The notes: generated by a model from the sequence alone, not told the origin. A stretch of DNA of 64,000 nucleotides from Mycobacterium haemophilum DSM 44634 (GCF_000340435.2 NZ_CP011883.2:2278687-2342686), one strand, 5' to 3'; shown: positions 8,904-17,709, counted from the stretch's first letter. Made by a program: numbers and translations.

Positions 8904-9839
8904 ATGACCGATAAGAGTTATCAGCCCACCATCGCTGGGCTTCGCGCTTTTGTTGCGGTGGTGGAGAAGCGTCACTTCACCGCCGCCGCAAGCTTTCTCG
9001 GCGTGAGTCAGTCGACGTTGTCGCAGGCATTAGCGGCGCTGGAGACCGGACTCGGCGTGCAGCTAGTCGAGCGGTCCACCCGGAGGGTCTTCGTGACGGC
9101 GCAGGGCAGGCAGTTGCTACCACGCGCCCAGGCCGCGATCGAGGCGATGGACGCGTTCACCGCAGCGGCCGCCGGCGAATCGGATCCGCTGCGAGGCGGC
9201 ATGCGCCTTGGACTGATTCCCACCGTGGCGCCGTATGTGCTGCCGACGGTACTGGCTGGACTCACCCGTCGGCTGCCGACGCTGACCTTGCGGGTGGTCG
9301 AGGACCAGACCGAACGCCTGCTGACCGCCCTGCGCGAGGGGGCATTAGATGCGGCAATGATCGCCTTACCGGTCGAAGCCGCCGGGATTACCGAGATACC
9401 GATCTATGACGAGGATTTCGTCCTTGCGCTACCTCCGGGGCATCCGCTGTCCGGCAAACGCCGGGTGCCAACAACGGCACTGGCGCAGCTGCCGCTGCTG
9501 CTGCTGGATGAGGGTCACTGCTTGCGCGACCAGGCCCTCGACATCTGCCGGAAAGCGGGAGTGCAGGCCGAGCTGGCCAACACCCGCGCGGCGTCGTTGG
9601 CGACCGCTGTGCAATGCGTGACCGGCGGATTGGGGGTGACGCTGATCCCACAGAGCGCTGCGCCCGTCGAGTCCGCGCGCAGCCGCCTCGGACTTGCGCA
9701 GTTCGCTGCCCCCCGCCCCGGACGACGGATCGGTCTGGCGTTCCGCTCCGCTAGCGGCCGCGGTGCGTCCTATCAGCAGATTGCCGGGATCATCGGTGAG
9801 TTGATTAGCAGCGAACATCAGGTGCGGCTAGTCGGCTAA
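8904..9839 (+). CDS. oxyR: Hydrogen-peroxide sensor regulator OxyR (LysR family)
   Basis: A 311-residue LysR-type regulator with an N-terminal winged helix-turn-helix ([20 protein letters not shown]) and a periplasmic-binding-like C-terminal sensor domain. Cysteines fall in [18 protein letters not shown], the redox disulfide region of OxyR proteins (the Cys199/Cys208 pair in E. coli, the same spacing class). It should activate divergent ahpC-ahpD on oxidation. The reading frame is uninterrupted, unlike the M. tuberculosis complex where oxyR is a pseudogene. ATG at 8904 is used because it starts just before the first helix; the earlier GTG at 8877 lies inside the palindrome. Confidence 0.93.
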   Translation: MTDKSYQPTIAGLRAFVAVVEKRHFTAAASFLGVSQSTLSQALAALETGLGVQLVERSTRRVFVTAQGRQLLPRAQAAIEAMDAFTAAAAGESDPLRGGMRLGLIPTVAPYVLPTVLAGLTRRLPTLTLRVVEDQTERLLTALREGALDAAMIALPVEAAGITEIPIYDEDFVLALPPGHPLSGKRRVPTTALAQLPLLLLDEGHCLRDQALDICRKAGVQAELANTRAASLATAVQCVTGGLGVTLIPQSAAPVESARSRLGLAQFAAPRPGRRIGLAFRSASGRGASYQQIAGIIGELISSEHQVRLVG

Positions 9840-9858
9840 GCGACGGTAAGTTCGGCCT

Positions 9859-10611
9859 ATGGAGAAGGTAATCGCTGTGCTCATGCGCCACTCCTCCACA
9901 TCACTTCGCTCTGCATCGTCGCCGGCGCGGCTCATGCGTGCTGATCCCGATGACGATTGGTGCGCCCGCCAGCGGGGTCCGGTCGCCGATGCACTGTTGG
10001 GGCTGGGCCTTCCCGGGCTCTCGATCAACGTCCGTGACAGCGCGGTGCACCACTCACTCATGACGTTGACAACGTTGGCGCCGCCGGTGGCAGCGGTGGT
10101 GAGTCTGTGGACCCAGCAATGCTATGGCGATCAGACGGCGGCAGCGCTCAAGCTGCTGGCTCGGGAGTGCGATCAACTCGGTGCGTATCTGGTGACCGAG
10201 TCGATCCCACTGGCCCCACCTGCTACCGAATCAGGTGCTCGTACAACGGGTTTAGCCAACATTGCGCTGCTACGCCAGCCCACTGCCCTGGACCAGGAGA
10301 CGTGGCTGGATCGTTGGCAACGCCACCACACGCAGGTGGCCATCGAGACACAGTCGACATTTGGGTACACCCAGAATTGGGTCGTGCGTACCCTCACCCC
10401 ACACGCACCGGGAATCGTGGGCATCGTCGAAGAGTTGTTCCCGGCGGAGGCAATCACCGACCTGAAGGCTTTCTTCGGGGCCGCCGACGACAACGACCTG
10501 CAGCACCGGCTAAGCCGGATGGTTGCTAGCACAACTACATTCGGCGCCAACGAAAACATCGACACCGTCCCAACTAGCCGCTACGTGTTCAAGACACCGT
10601 TCAAGGATTAA
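9859..10611 (+). CDS. EthD-like conserved mycobacterial protein (Rv1874-like)
   Basis: A 250-residue soluble protein with no signal peptide or membrane segment. The middle segment LDQETWLDRWQRHHTQVAIETQSTFGYTQNWVVR resembles the EthD-type ferredoxin-like fold, in which a duplicated alpha/beta barrel forms a small-molecule pocket. A role in degrading or sensing an aromatic or ether compound is possible, but nothing in the residues proves a catalytic activity. It precedes the PPOX-type protein gene by nine bases, so the two are probably one transcript. It corresponds in position to Rv1874 of M. tuberculosis, itself uncharacterised. Confidence 0.7.
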   Translation: MEKVIAVLMRHSSTSLRSASSPARLMRADPDDDWCARQRGPVADALLGLGLPGLSINVRDSAVHHSLMTLTTLAPPVAAVVSLWTQQCYGDQTAAALKLLARECDQLGAYLVTESIPLAPPATESGARTTGLANIALLRQPTALDQETWLDRWQRHHTQVAIETQSTFGYTQNWVVRTLTPHAPGIVGIVEELFPAEAITDLKAFFGAADDNDLQHRLSRMVASTTTFGANENIDTVPTSRYVFKTPFKD

Positions 10612-10620
10612 GGAACCCGC

Positions 10621-11064
10621 ATGACAACATTGCGCGACGCTGTGGCGTTGGCCGCCGCAGAAAGCGGTCTAGCCGTGGTGTCCACCGTTCGCTCCGACGG
10701 AACGGTGCAGGCTTCGCTAGTCAATGTCGGCCTGTTGCCGCACCCCGCCAGCGGAGAACCCTCCCTAGGCTTTACCACCTACGGCAAGGTCAAACTCGCC
10801 AATCTTCGGGCCCGGCCGCAGCTAGCCGTCACCTTCCGCAACGGCTGGCAGTGGGCGACCGTCGAGGGCCGTGCGGAGCTGGCCGGACCCGATGACGCAC
10901 AGCCCTGGCTCGCCGACGCCGACCAATTGCGGGTATTGCTACGCGAGGTCTTCACCGCCGCGGGCGGCACCCACGACAACTGGCAGGAATACGACCAGGT
11001 GATGGCCAAGGAGCGGCGCGCCGTGGTGTTGATCGTGCCGACGCGGGTGTACAGCAACGGCTGA
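10621..11064 (+). CDS. PPOX-class F420-dependent flavin/deazaflavin protein (Rv1875-like)
   Basis: A 147-residue single-domain split beta-barrel protein. The opening LAAAESGLAVVSTVRSDGTVQASLVNVG and the central FTTYGKVKLANLRARPQLAVTF are typical of the pyridoxamine-phosphate-oxidase-like family that in actinobacteria often uses F420 or heme/biliverdin. It is close in length and sequence to Rv1875. The cofactor cannot be decided from sequence alone. It is tightly linked behind the EthD-like gene and followed by about 170 bases with no gene I can support. Confidence 0.82.
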   Translation: MTTLRDAVALAAAESGLAVVSTVRSDGTVQASLVNVGLLPHPASGEPSLGFTTYGKVKLANLRARPQLAVTFRNGWQWATVEGRAELAGPDDAQPWLADADQLRVLLREVFTAAGGTHDNWQEYDQVMAKERRAVVLIVPTRVYSNG

Positions 11065-11236
11065 ACTCCGATTGCGCCGCTCACCTGACGGCTCGCCCAT
11101 TGATCACAGGTTAAGCGTCCGGTCAGCCATGCTGGACCCTGAAAGTTGATATCGCATGCGATACATCGCGCTTGCGCTGCAAACGCCGACGCCATTCACT
11201 GCGGGCCGGCATCTCGGCGAGGTCAAGCCTGATTGT

Positions 11237-11428
11237 TTAGCTGGCCGGGTCGAGTTGGGCGTCACCTCGGGCTGAGGCGGCGATGATCGCCCGCAGCGTG
11301 CGCCGGCAGCGCCCGCAGTCGCCGCCCGCCCCGCAGGCGGCCGCGACCTCTTTGGAGGTCGACGCACCACGCGCGACGACGTCGCACACGGTTTGGTTGG
11401 TGGCGCCGACACACAGACACACGTACAT
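11237..11428 (-). CDS. Bacterioferritin-associated ferredoxin (Bfd-like)
   Basis: A 63-residue [2Fe-2S] protein. It starts MYVCLCVGA, giving the Cys-x-Cys pair, and later has CGAGGDCGRCRRTL, giving the Cys-x-x-Cys pair of the Bfd fold. Bfd docks on bacterioferritin and donates electrons that reduce and release stored iron. The bacterioferritin gene bfrA is divergent, starting 357 bases away, and tandem IdeR-like iron boxes sit between them. The start at 11428 puts the conserved YVCLC at residue 2; an ATG two codons earlier is also possible. Iron-repressed expression is the expected logic for release of iron when it is scarce. Confidence 0.88.
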   Translation of the reverse strand: MYVCLCVGATNQTVCDVVARGASTSKEVAAACGAGGDCGRCRRTLRAIIAASARGDAQLDPAS

Positions 11429-11533
11429 CAGCAAATCCCCCGACCGCAGGTGACATCCCGCACCAGATACGCGCGCATCGCATCCCGCGTGATCAGAGTC
11501 CCGGGCGATGCCGTCGGGCGAACAAGCCGCATG

Positions 11534-11576
11534 TTAGTGGAGTCTAACCTAAGTAGGTTAGTGGAGTCTAACCTAA
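11534..11576. promoter_or_regulatory. Tandem IdeR-like iron boxes between bfd and bfrA
   Basis: Two copies of TTAGTGGAGTCTAACCTAA lie at 11534-11552 and 11558-11576, a direct repeat with a 24-base period. Each matches 15 of 19 positions of the mycobacterial iron box TTAGGTTAGGCTAACCTAA. Where they meet, CTAACCT-AAGT-AGGTTAG (11544-11561) forms a further perfect inverted repeat. IdeR with Fe(II) binds such boxes, repressing iron-uptake genes and activating bacterioferritin; paired boxes upstream of bfrA are described for M. tuberculosis. These sit about 105 bases before bfd and 210 before bfrA. The rest of the 11429-11785 gap shows no gene. Confidence 0.85.
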
Positions 11577-11785
11577 GTAACAACCTGCGATTGAATTGAT
11601 CGCCTGCGCGTGACGCGCCGACGATGCACCTAACGCTGCACTGACCCGTACCTGCTGCACTAGATTCGAACCTGGCACGGCACAGTGTGCTGCTATTTGC
11701 CAGGATGAGCCAAAGCTAGGTGTGCTTCAGCCCAGCCCACCGGCAGCGGTTCGACGTGGTCCCTTACCCATGCCTAGGAGTGTTC

Positions 11786-12265
11786 ATGCAAGGTGATCCG
11801 GATGTCTTGCGCTTGCTCAACGAGCAACTGACCAGTGAGCTCACCGCTATCAACCAGTATTTTCTGCATTCGAAGATGCAAGACAACTGGGGCTTTACCG
11901 AGTTAGCAGCGCACACCCGCGCGGAGTCCTTCGACGAAATGCGGCACGCCGAGGCGGTTACCGATCGCATTTTGCTGCTGGACGGCTTGCCGAACTACCA
12001 GCGGATCGGGTCGTTGCGCGTTGGCCAGACGCTACGTGAGCAGTTCGAGGCCGACCTGGCTATCGAGTACGAGGTGGTGAACCGGCTCAAGCCCGGAATC
12101 ATCATGTGCCGGGAAAAGCAGGACAGCACCAGCGCCGTGCTGCTGGAGAAAATCGTGGCCGACGAGGAAGAGCACATCGACTACCTGGAAACGCAGCTGG
12201 CGCTGATGGACAAGCTCGGGGAGGAGTTGTACTCGGCGCAATGCGTCTCCCGGCCGCCGAGTTAA
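11786..12265 (+). CDS. bfrA: Bacterioferritin BfrA
   Basis: A 159-residue four-helix-bundle ferritin. It begins MQGDPDVLRLLNEQLTSELTAINQYFLH, carries ferroxidase-site glutamates (TSELTAINQYF, DEMRHAE, YEVVNRL, DEEEHIDYLE) and the heme-coordinating Met in the ESFDEMRHAEAV region. Subunits form a 24-mer that oxidises and stores iron. Start 11786 is preceded five bases upstream by TAGGAG; the upstream in-frame extension to 11720 has no such signal. The gene is the M. tuberculosis Rv1876 equivalent, and the iron boxes upstream suggest IdeR-Fe activation. Confidence 0.96.
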   Translation: MQGDPDVLRLLNEQLTSELTAINQYFLHSKMQDNWGFTELAAHTRAESFDEMRHAEAVTDRILLLDGLPNYQRIGSLRVGQTLREQFEADLAIEYEVVNRLKPGIIMCREKQDSTSAVLLEKIVADEEEHIDYLETQLALMDKLGEELYSAQCVSRPPS

Positions 12266-12413
12266 CGCCTCGTGGCTAACTAGCTAATCCACTGGCAGGC
12301 ATGACCAGCCCGAGTGCAGCAAACCGACCGAGCCCAGCCGCGGATCCCGCGTCCGACAGCGCGCACGCCCGTCACGACATGGAGTGGCTAGTCGGCGCTG
12401 CAGAATGGCTGCC

Positions 12414-13766
12414 ATGACAGCTACCCCGCTTGCCGCTGCAGCCATCGACCAGCTGGAGGCAGAGGGCGTCGACACCGTCATCGGCACCGCGGTGAACCCG
12501 GCCGGGCTCACCCAAGCCAAAACCGTGCCGATCCGGCGGACCAATGCATTCGCCGATCCCGGCTTAGGCGCCAGTCCGTCGTGGCATGCGTTTGCCATCG
12601 ACCAGACCGGCATAGCGTTCACCGAAAACGTCGGCGTGGTCGGCGATCAGCGCCTGCGCATCGATCTATCCGCACTGCGCATTATCGGAGACGGGTTGGC
12701 CTGGGCACCCGCCGCGTTCTTCGAGCAGGACGGCGCACCCGTTTCCGGATGCAGCCGCGGGACACTGAGCCGGGTGGAGGCTGCGCTCGCCGCAGCCGGC
12801 ATCGACGCGGTGATCGGCCACGAAATCGAATTCCTGCTGGTCGATCCTGACGGTGGCCAGCTGCCGTCGGCGGGGTGGGCGCAGTACGGTCTTGCCGGTG
12901 TGCTCGAACACGAGGCGTTTGTCCGTGATGTCACCAGCGCGGCCGCAGCCTCCGGCGTCGGGATCGAACAATTTCATCCGGAGTACGGTGCCAATCAATT
13001 CGAGATCTCGTTGGCGCCGCTAGCGCCGGTAGCCGCCGCCGACCAATTGGCATTGACCCGGCTCATCATCGGCCGGGCGGCCCGCCGCCACGGACTGCGC
13101 GTTAGCCTGTCGCCGGCTCCCTTCGCCGGCGGCGTCGGATCCGGTGCCCACCAACACTTCTCGCTAGCCACCTCGGAAGGTCCGCTGTTTTCCGACGGGA
13201 CGGGTGTGGAGGGGATGACGCCGGCGGGCGAGAGCGCGATGGCCGGCGTGCTGCGCGGATTGGCGGAGGCCCAGGGTGTTTTGTGCGGATCGATCGTGTC
13301 TGGATTGCGGATGCGCCCTGGCAATTGGGCCGGTGTCTATGCGTGCTGGGGAACCGAGAACCGGGAGGCAGCGGTGCGATTCGTCAAGGGCGGCACTAGT
13401 AATCCGCGCGGTGGCAATGTCGAGGTGAAAATTGTCGATCCCTCGGCGAACCCGTATTTTGCGTCGGCGGCGATCCTCGGGCTGGCACTCGACGGAATCA
13501 CACACAAAGCGGCATTGCCGCCGCAAATTACCATCGACCCCGCAAAACTTTCCGATTCGGACCGCCGCCGCGCCGATATCCTGAGGCTTCCCACAGTGCA
13601 GGCTGAAGCTATTGCTGCACTTGATAATTCGCAGCTCCTGCGAGGTATTCTCGGCGATCCTGCAGTCGACATGGTGGTCGCAGTTCGCCGTCTCGAGCAG
13701 GAGCGCTACACGACCCTGAGCCCCGAGCAGCTGGCGGATAAGTTCCGGATGGCCTGGAGCCTGTGA
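12414..13766 (+). CDS. glnA3: Glutamine synthetase-like protein GlnA3
   Basis: About 450 residues with the glutamine synthetase catalytic core: AVIGHEIEFLLV, HPEYGANQFEISLAP with metal-binding Glu residues, SGAHQHFSL (nucleotide site), and RMRPGNWAGVYACWGTENREAAVRF with the Glu/Arg substrate site. It resembles M. tuberculosis GlnA3 (Rv1878) closely. GlnA2-4 type enzymes in actinobacteria often gamma-glutamylate amines or polyamines rather than make glutamine, so true synthetase activity is uncertain. Start 12414 (MTATPLAAAAIDQLEAEG) is the family start. It overlaps the next gene by four bases (GTGA), implying coupled translation with an amidohydrolase. Confidence 0.92.
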   Translation: MTATPLAAAAIDQLEAEGVDTVIGTAVNPAGLTQAKTVPIRRTNAFADPGLGASPSWHAFAIDQTGIAFTENVGVVGDQRLRIDLSALRIIGDGLAWAPAAFFEQDGAPVSGCSRGTLSRVEAALAAAGIDAVIGHEIEFLLVDPDGGQLPSAGWAQYGLAGVLEHEAFVRDVTSAAAASGVGIEQFHPEYGANQFEISLAPLAPVAAADQLALTRLIIGRAARRHGLRVSLSPAPFAGGVGSGAHQHFSLATSEGPLFSDGTGVEGMTPAGESAMAGVLRGLAEAQGVLCGSIVSGLRMRPGNWAGVYACWGTENREAAVRFVKGGTSNPRGGNVEVKIVDPSANPYFASAAILGLALDGITHKAALPPQITIDPAKLSDSDRRRADILRLPTVQAEAIAALDNSQLLRGILGDPAVDMVVAVRRLEQERYTTLSPEQLADKFRMAWSL

Positions 13767-14908
13767 CGGAGCCTGTCATGGCGTCCGACTTATCAGCCCT
13801 GGCCCAGCACGTCGGCGAAGTGGCCTTGATCGATCAGCATGTCCACGGCTGCTGGTTGACCGCAGGGGACCGGCGACGATTCGAAAACGCTCTCAACGAG
13901 GCGAACACTGAACCGCTTGCGGAGTTCGACTCTGGGTTTGATTCACAGCTCGGCTTCGCCGTGCGCACCCACTGCGGCCCCATCCTGGGTCTACCCAAAC
14001 ACATTGATCCACAGTCGTATTGGGACCGTCGCCGCCAGTTCAGCGAAGCCGAGTTGGCCCGGCTATTTCTGCCGGCCGCCGGAGTGAGTGACTGGCTGAT
14101 CGACACCGGAATCGACGAGGGCATAGCCGATGCCTTGGAGCTGAGCGCACTGTCAGGAGGCTGTACGCACGAGGTGATTCGTCTCGAGCAGGTAGCCGAG
14201 CAGGCCGCGCAGGCGCCCGGCGACTACGCGTCGGCCTTCAAGGAGATCCTGCACCGGCGCGGGGCTGCCGCGGTCGCCACCAAGTCGATCCTGGCCTACC
14301 GGGCTGGGTTTGACGGCGATCTGACCGAGCCATCGGCATCGCAAGTCGCCGAGGCCGCAAGCCGGTGGCGCGATACCGGCGGTGTCCGGCTATGTGATCG
14401 GGTGCTGCTGCGTTTTGGGCTGCATCAAGCACTGCGACTTGGCAAGCCGCTGCAATTCCATGTCGGCTTCGGCGACCGGGACTGCGATTTACACAAGGGC
14501 AATCCGCTGTATCTGCTGGACTTTCTGCGACGTTCTGGGGACACCCCGATCGTTTTGCTGCACTGCTATCCCTACGAACGTGAAGCCGGTTATCTGGCGC
14601 AGGCGTTCAACAATGTCTATCTCGACGGCGGGCTGAGTGTGAACTACCTAGGGGCTCGAACACCGGCATTCATCGCCCGGTTGCTTGAGCTGGCACCGTT
14701 TCGCAAAATCTTGTACTCGTCGGACGGATTCGGTCCCGCGGAGCTGCACTTTCTCGGTGCGACGTTGTGGCGCAACGGCCTTCATCGCGTACTGCGCGGA
14801 TTTGTCGAAGACGGCGACTGGAGCGAGGCCGACGCCATACGAGTAGTCGACCTTGTTGCCCACGACAACGCCGTCCGCGTCTACCGCCTAGCCGAGAAGA
14901 CCTACTGA
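13763..14908 (+). CDS. Amidohydrolase family protein (Rv1879-like)
   Basis: A 381-residue metal-dependent hydrolase of the amidohydrolase-2 type: VALIDQHVHGCWL gives the first HxH metal motif; FHVGFGDRDCDLHKGNP and VLLHCYPYEREAGYLA give later His ligands; and ILYSSDGFGPAE gives the terminal Asp. The reaction is unknown. Its stop-start coupling to glnA3 (GTGA overlap) suggests a joint pathway: a gamma-glutamyl compound could be made by one and hydrolysed by the other, as in gamma-glutamyl-amine pathways. That link is inference. It corresponds to Rv1879. Confidence 0.85.
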   Translation: MTEPVMASDLSALAQHVGEVALIDQHVHGCWLTAGDRRRFENALNEANTEPLAEFDSGFDSQLGFAVRTHCGPILGLPKHIDPQSYWDRRRQFSEAELARLFLPAAGVSDWLIDTGIDEGIADALELSALSGGCTHEVIRLEQVAEQAAQAPGDYASAFKEILHRRGAAAVATKSILAYRAGFDGDLTEPSASQVAEAASRWRDTGGVRLCDRVLLRFGLHQALRLGKPLQFHVGFGDRDCDLHKGNPLYLLDFLRRSGDTPIVLLHCYPYEREAGYLAQAFNNVYLDGGLSVNYLGARTPAFIARLLELAPFRKILYSSDGFGPAELHFLGATLWRNGLHRVLRGFVEDGDWSEADAIRVVDLVAHDNAVRVYRLAEKTY

Positions 14909-15249
14909 CCGGGACGTGTCAGCGGCGGCGAGGTCCGCCAACCAGGTCGACGGCGCCTGAGCGGTCATGCTGGCCATATCCCAATAGTCCTTCCAGAGCG
15001 CGACCTTCGAACCGCTGCTTTCGACCACACCCGGTGGACCGAGACAAACTGCAGCACAGCGGTTTCACCGGTGTTCCAGTGCCATGTCTCGGAGTGCCCG
15101 TATATGGCGTTGACGCCGTTGCACACCAGCAGGCCGTCGTGGTTCTGGTAGCGAGCCAGGGGCTCGAGCCCGACCTTGAGCCGCTTCACGATGTCGTCAG
15201 GGCCCCGAGCCGCCAACGTGGGACCGACCTCATAGCGGCCAATAACACT
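14888..15249 (-). pseudogene. Frameshifted NTF2-like (SnoaL/limonene-epoxide-hydrolase type) gene
   Basis: Two minus-strand frames together make one NTF2-like domain. The first reads RYEVGPTLAARGPDDIVKRL, NHDGLLVCNG, HWNTGETAVLQFVSVHRV; the second continues SSGSKVALWKDYWDMASM, the typical C-terminal strand of SnoaL/epoxide-hydrolase-like proteins, and stops at 14888. The switch lies near 15020-15030, so a small indel has broken the frame. There is also no clear start codon, because the 5' end runs into the cyp140 stop codon. The 3' end overlaps the amidohydrolase by about 20 bases. It would have been the gene after cyp140 on the same strand. Confidence 0.65.
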
Positions 15250-16576
15250 CGGTCGGCGCGCCGGTGTCAACAGGCGCCGCTGGCCCGCTTAGCACCACCG
15301 GCAGTGTCGACCAACCCCGCAGCACCCGCGTGTCCCGCCTACTTCCGGCACCCGCTGCCCGCGCCTCCGGGAAGCGGTCGAAGAAGGTTCGCAGCCCGAC
15401 TTCACCCTCGGCACGAGCAAGAGCAGCTCCCAAACAAAAGTGCCTGCCACCGGAGAATGCGAGATGTCTTCCGGCATTGGGACGTTCGATGTCGAACCGA
15501 TCTGGATCGGGAAAGACGGACGGGTCCCGGTTGGCCGCAGCCAAATAAAGGACTACCACCTGGTCGCGCTTGATCGTGCTACCCGCCAAGTCGACGTCCT
15601 TGCGCGCTATCCGCGCGGTCATCTGAACCGGCGAATCTAGCCGCAGGATCTCTTCAACCGCGTTGGGCCACAACTCGGGACGCGTACGTAGCGTCTGCAG
15701 AGACTCAGGCGTATCCAGCAGCATACGAATACCGTTGCCCAGCAGGTTCACCGTCGTTTCAAACCCGGCAGCCAACACCAGCCCAGCGATTGCCTGAAGT
15801 TCGCTTCTGTTGAGCTGTGTTTCGGCAGGTCCGTTTTCGGCTTCGTGGATCAGTTGACTCATCAGATCATCGCCTGGGGTACGCCGCAGCTGCTGTAAGT
15901 GTTCGGCAAGCCAGACGTTGAAACCCGCGACCCCTCGTTGCACCTGCCGGTACTGCTGCCACGTCAGCCCAACGTCCAAGCTGGGCGCGGCCAGCTCGCC
16001 GAACTCAAGAACGTGGTTTCGGTCGCGATCGGGTACCCCCAAGATGTCGCTGATCACCGCGACCGGAAGCTGCGAACAATACTGGTCGACGGCGTCAACG
16101 ACACCGTGCTGGTGGGAGAGTTGATCCAGTAGGGTCGATGCGGTCTGCTCGACCCGATCCCGTAATGCGGCGACCGCCCTGGGCGTGAACACCGACGACA
16201 CCGTCTTGCGGTAGCGGGTGTGATCGGGTGGTTCAACGGCCAGCAACGAGGGCGCTCGCAACGGATGCAACAAACTGTCTCGGCTGCGGCTCTCCAGCCA
16301 GCGCAACGGCGCTGGCAAAGTTGCGTCGAGCGAGATCACATGGAAGTCGTCCGATCGCAGCAGCTCGTGTGCGATCGCATGATCGACGGCCAAATAGCTG
16401 ATGCGGCTCCGCACTAACGGCCCCCGGGCACGCAGTTCGTGGTAGAAGGCCACTGGGTTGGCCTTGATGGCCGGATCGACGACCAAGCGGGCCAGCGGGT
16501 CACCTCGCCGGGCGGCGAACCGCGCGACACCGCGGACAAATCCATATTGCGCGAACCAGTGCAAGCGCTGCCGCAC
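15230..16576 (-). CDS. cyp140: Cytochrome P450 CYP140 family
   Basis: A P450 of about 448 residues. Visible are the I-helix AGFETTVN, the ExxR helix region VEEILRLDSPVQ, and the heme loop FSGGRHFCLGAALARAEG with the Cys thiolate ligand. Sequence and position match CYP140 (Rv1880c) of M. tuberculosis, whose substrate is unknown. The start GTG at 16576 is preferred over the ORF start at 16636 because GGAGG stands five bases upstream and the CYP140 N-terminus (KDKLHWLA-like) aligns with VRQRLHWFAQYG. No membrane anchor is present. Confidence 0.92.
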   Translation of the reverse strand: MRQRLHWFAQYGFVRGVARFAARRGDPLARLVVDPAIKANPVAFYHELRARGPLVRSRISYLAVDHAIAHELLRSDDFHVISLDATLPAPLRWLESRSRDSLLHPLRAPSLLAVEPPDHTRYRKTVSSVFTPRAVAALRDRVEQTASTLLDQLSHQHGVVDAVDQYCSQLPVAVISDILGVPDRDRNHVLEFGELAAPSLDVGLTWQQYRQVQRGVAGFNVWLAEHLQQLRRTPGDDLMSQLIHEAENGPAETQLNRSELQAIAGLVLAAGFETTVNLLGNGIRMLLDTPESLQTLRTRPELWPNAVEEILRLDSPVQMTARIARKDVDLAGSTIKRDQVVVLYLAAANRDPSVFPDPDRFDIERPNAGRHLAFSGGRHFCLGAALARAEGEVGLRTFFDRFPEARAAGAGSRRDTRVLRGWSTLPVVLSGPAAPVDTGAPTECYWPL

Positions 16577-16629
16577 AGATCCTCCATCAGTCGGCCGGAC
16601 TACAAATGACCAGCGTAGACGCGGCGGGC

Positions 16630-17046
16630 TTAGCACTCAGCGGTGATCTTGAACTCTGCGGTCACGACTTTGTTGGGATCGCTGCTGCTGATGCCGGAGG
16701 CACTACCGGTGATGGTGTACGTGTTGTTGGCAACCTCGGCGCGTGCGTCTCCGACCCCGCCTGCCCAGAAGCTGCCGGTGAACCCGTCGACGTTGCGGAT
16801 CATGACCCACTGAGCAATGGCCCTGCCGCCACTGAACAGCACCACGGCCTCGACTTGACCGCCGCTTTCGCGGATATTGATCGTCCGATAAGACTGGTCT
16901 TGGCTGCACGCAGCGGAGCGCGTCGAATGAGTGTTGCCGTCGATGGTCAGATGTACGGCTCGTCGGGGGATCGTCTCGACTTGCGCGCAGGCCGAGACGC
17001 CGATAACCACGGCAACCCCGGTTGCCCTGACCAACCGGTTTTGCAC
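16630..17046 (-). CDS. lppE: Lipoprotein LppE (LpqH-like fold)
   Basis: A 138-residue lipoprotein. The signal peptide ends at a lipobox (VIGVSACAQ), so Cys20 should be acylated. The rest is a beta-rich domain with NNTYTITGSASGI and VVTAEFKITAEC, the pattern of the mycobacterial 19-kDa antigen family to which LppE (Rv1881c) belongs. A disulfide between SAACSQ and the terminal C is plausible. It is expected on the outer face of the plasma membrane; no enzymatic role is known. It lies 53 bases upstream of cyp140 on the same strand. Confidence 0.85.
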   Translation of the reverse strand: MQNRLVRATGVAVVIGVSACAQVETIPRRAVHLTIDGNTHSTRSAACSQDQSYRTINIRESGGQVEAVVLFSGGRAIAQWVMIRNVDGFTGSFWAGGVGDARAEVANNTYTITGSASGISSSDPNKVVTAEFKITAEC

Positions 17047-17067
17047 CAGTCCATCTCGCTTCCGCCG

Positions 17068-17523
17068 TCAGCCCGCCTCGACCAGATCTTTGATGCGCCG
17101 CAGCGTCTTGGTCATATCACGGATGTTGCGACGTTTACGCAGAAAACCGCCAAACAACCAATACACAGTGAGCAGTGGCGAAGGGTTGAGCCGAAATGAC
17201 TCGGTCACGTCCGTGCCGTCGCCGGACGGCGCCAATCGATAGTGCCAATTGTTTACCGGCTTGTCGCTCAGCAGGACCGCGAAGCCGAACTCACGGCCAG
17301 GTTCACACGCGGTCACCTTGCACGTCGTCCAATACACGGGTCCGATTTCATTTCGCCGGACATGACCACGGAATTTGGCGCCGAGGGCTGGGCCAGTCGC
17401 ATCGCCCAGCCACTCGGCCTCAAAAACCTCCGGGGAGAACCGTCCGGTGTTGCGGACGTCCGCGATCAGCTCCCAGACCTTCTCCGCCGGTGCCGCCATA
17501 TGAACAGTCGCCGAACCTTCCAT
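17068..17523 (-). CDS. SRPBCC (START-like) lipid/ligand-binding fold protein (Rv1883c-like)
   Basis: About 151 residues of the polyketide cyclase/SRPBCC fold: MEGSATVHMAAPAEKVWELIADVRN is the first strand and helix, RTDGRFSPEVFEAEW-type segments follow, and the long C-terminal helix ends in LRRIKDLVEAG. Such proteins bind hydrophobic ligands in a deep cavity; no ligand can be named. The start at 17523 fits the fold better than an ATG four codons earlier. It stands 21 bases before lppE and likely shares its transcript. The M. tuberculosis equivalent is Rv1883c. Confidence 0.82.
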   Translation of the reverse strand: MEGSATVHMAAPAEKVWELIADVRNTGRFSPEVFEAEWLGDATGPALGAKFRGHVRRNEIGPVYWTTCKVTACEPGREFGFAVLLSDKPVNNWHYRLAPSGDGTDVTESFRLNPSPLLTVYWLFGGFLRKRRNIRDMTKTLRRIKDLVEAG

Positions 17524-17709
17524 GGCCTGATCCAAACACAGCTGGCATCGCGGCAGCTACTTGCGGAGTTGACGGCCGACCCAGGACAGGTCGGGCTTGA
17601 GACGTTACTTCGAGAAATCGACAGCCGAACGCGATCCCGCTATCCCTCAGATTGCGGACCGCACCGTACAAAACCATCGACCGTCACATCCACCAGGTCC
17701 ACGCTGAGC

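Noticed and set aside
11534..11576. A CRISPR-like or phage repeat
   Set aside because: There are only two copies and each fits the iron-box consensus.
14767..15573. A 268-residue plus-strand frame
   Set aside because: It runs from the amidohydrolase over the broken NTF2-like gene into cyp140, with biased Arg/Pro content and no start signal.
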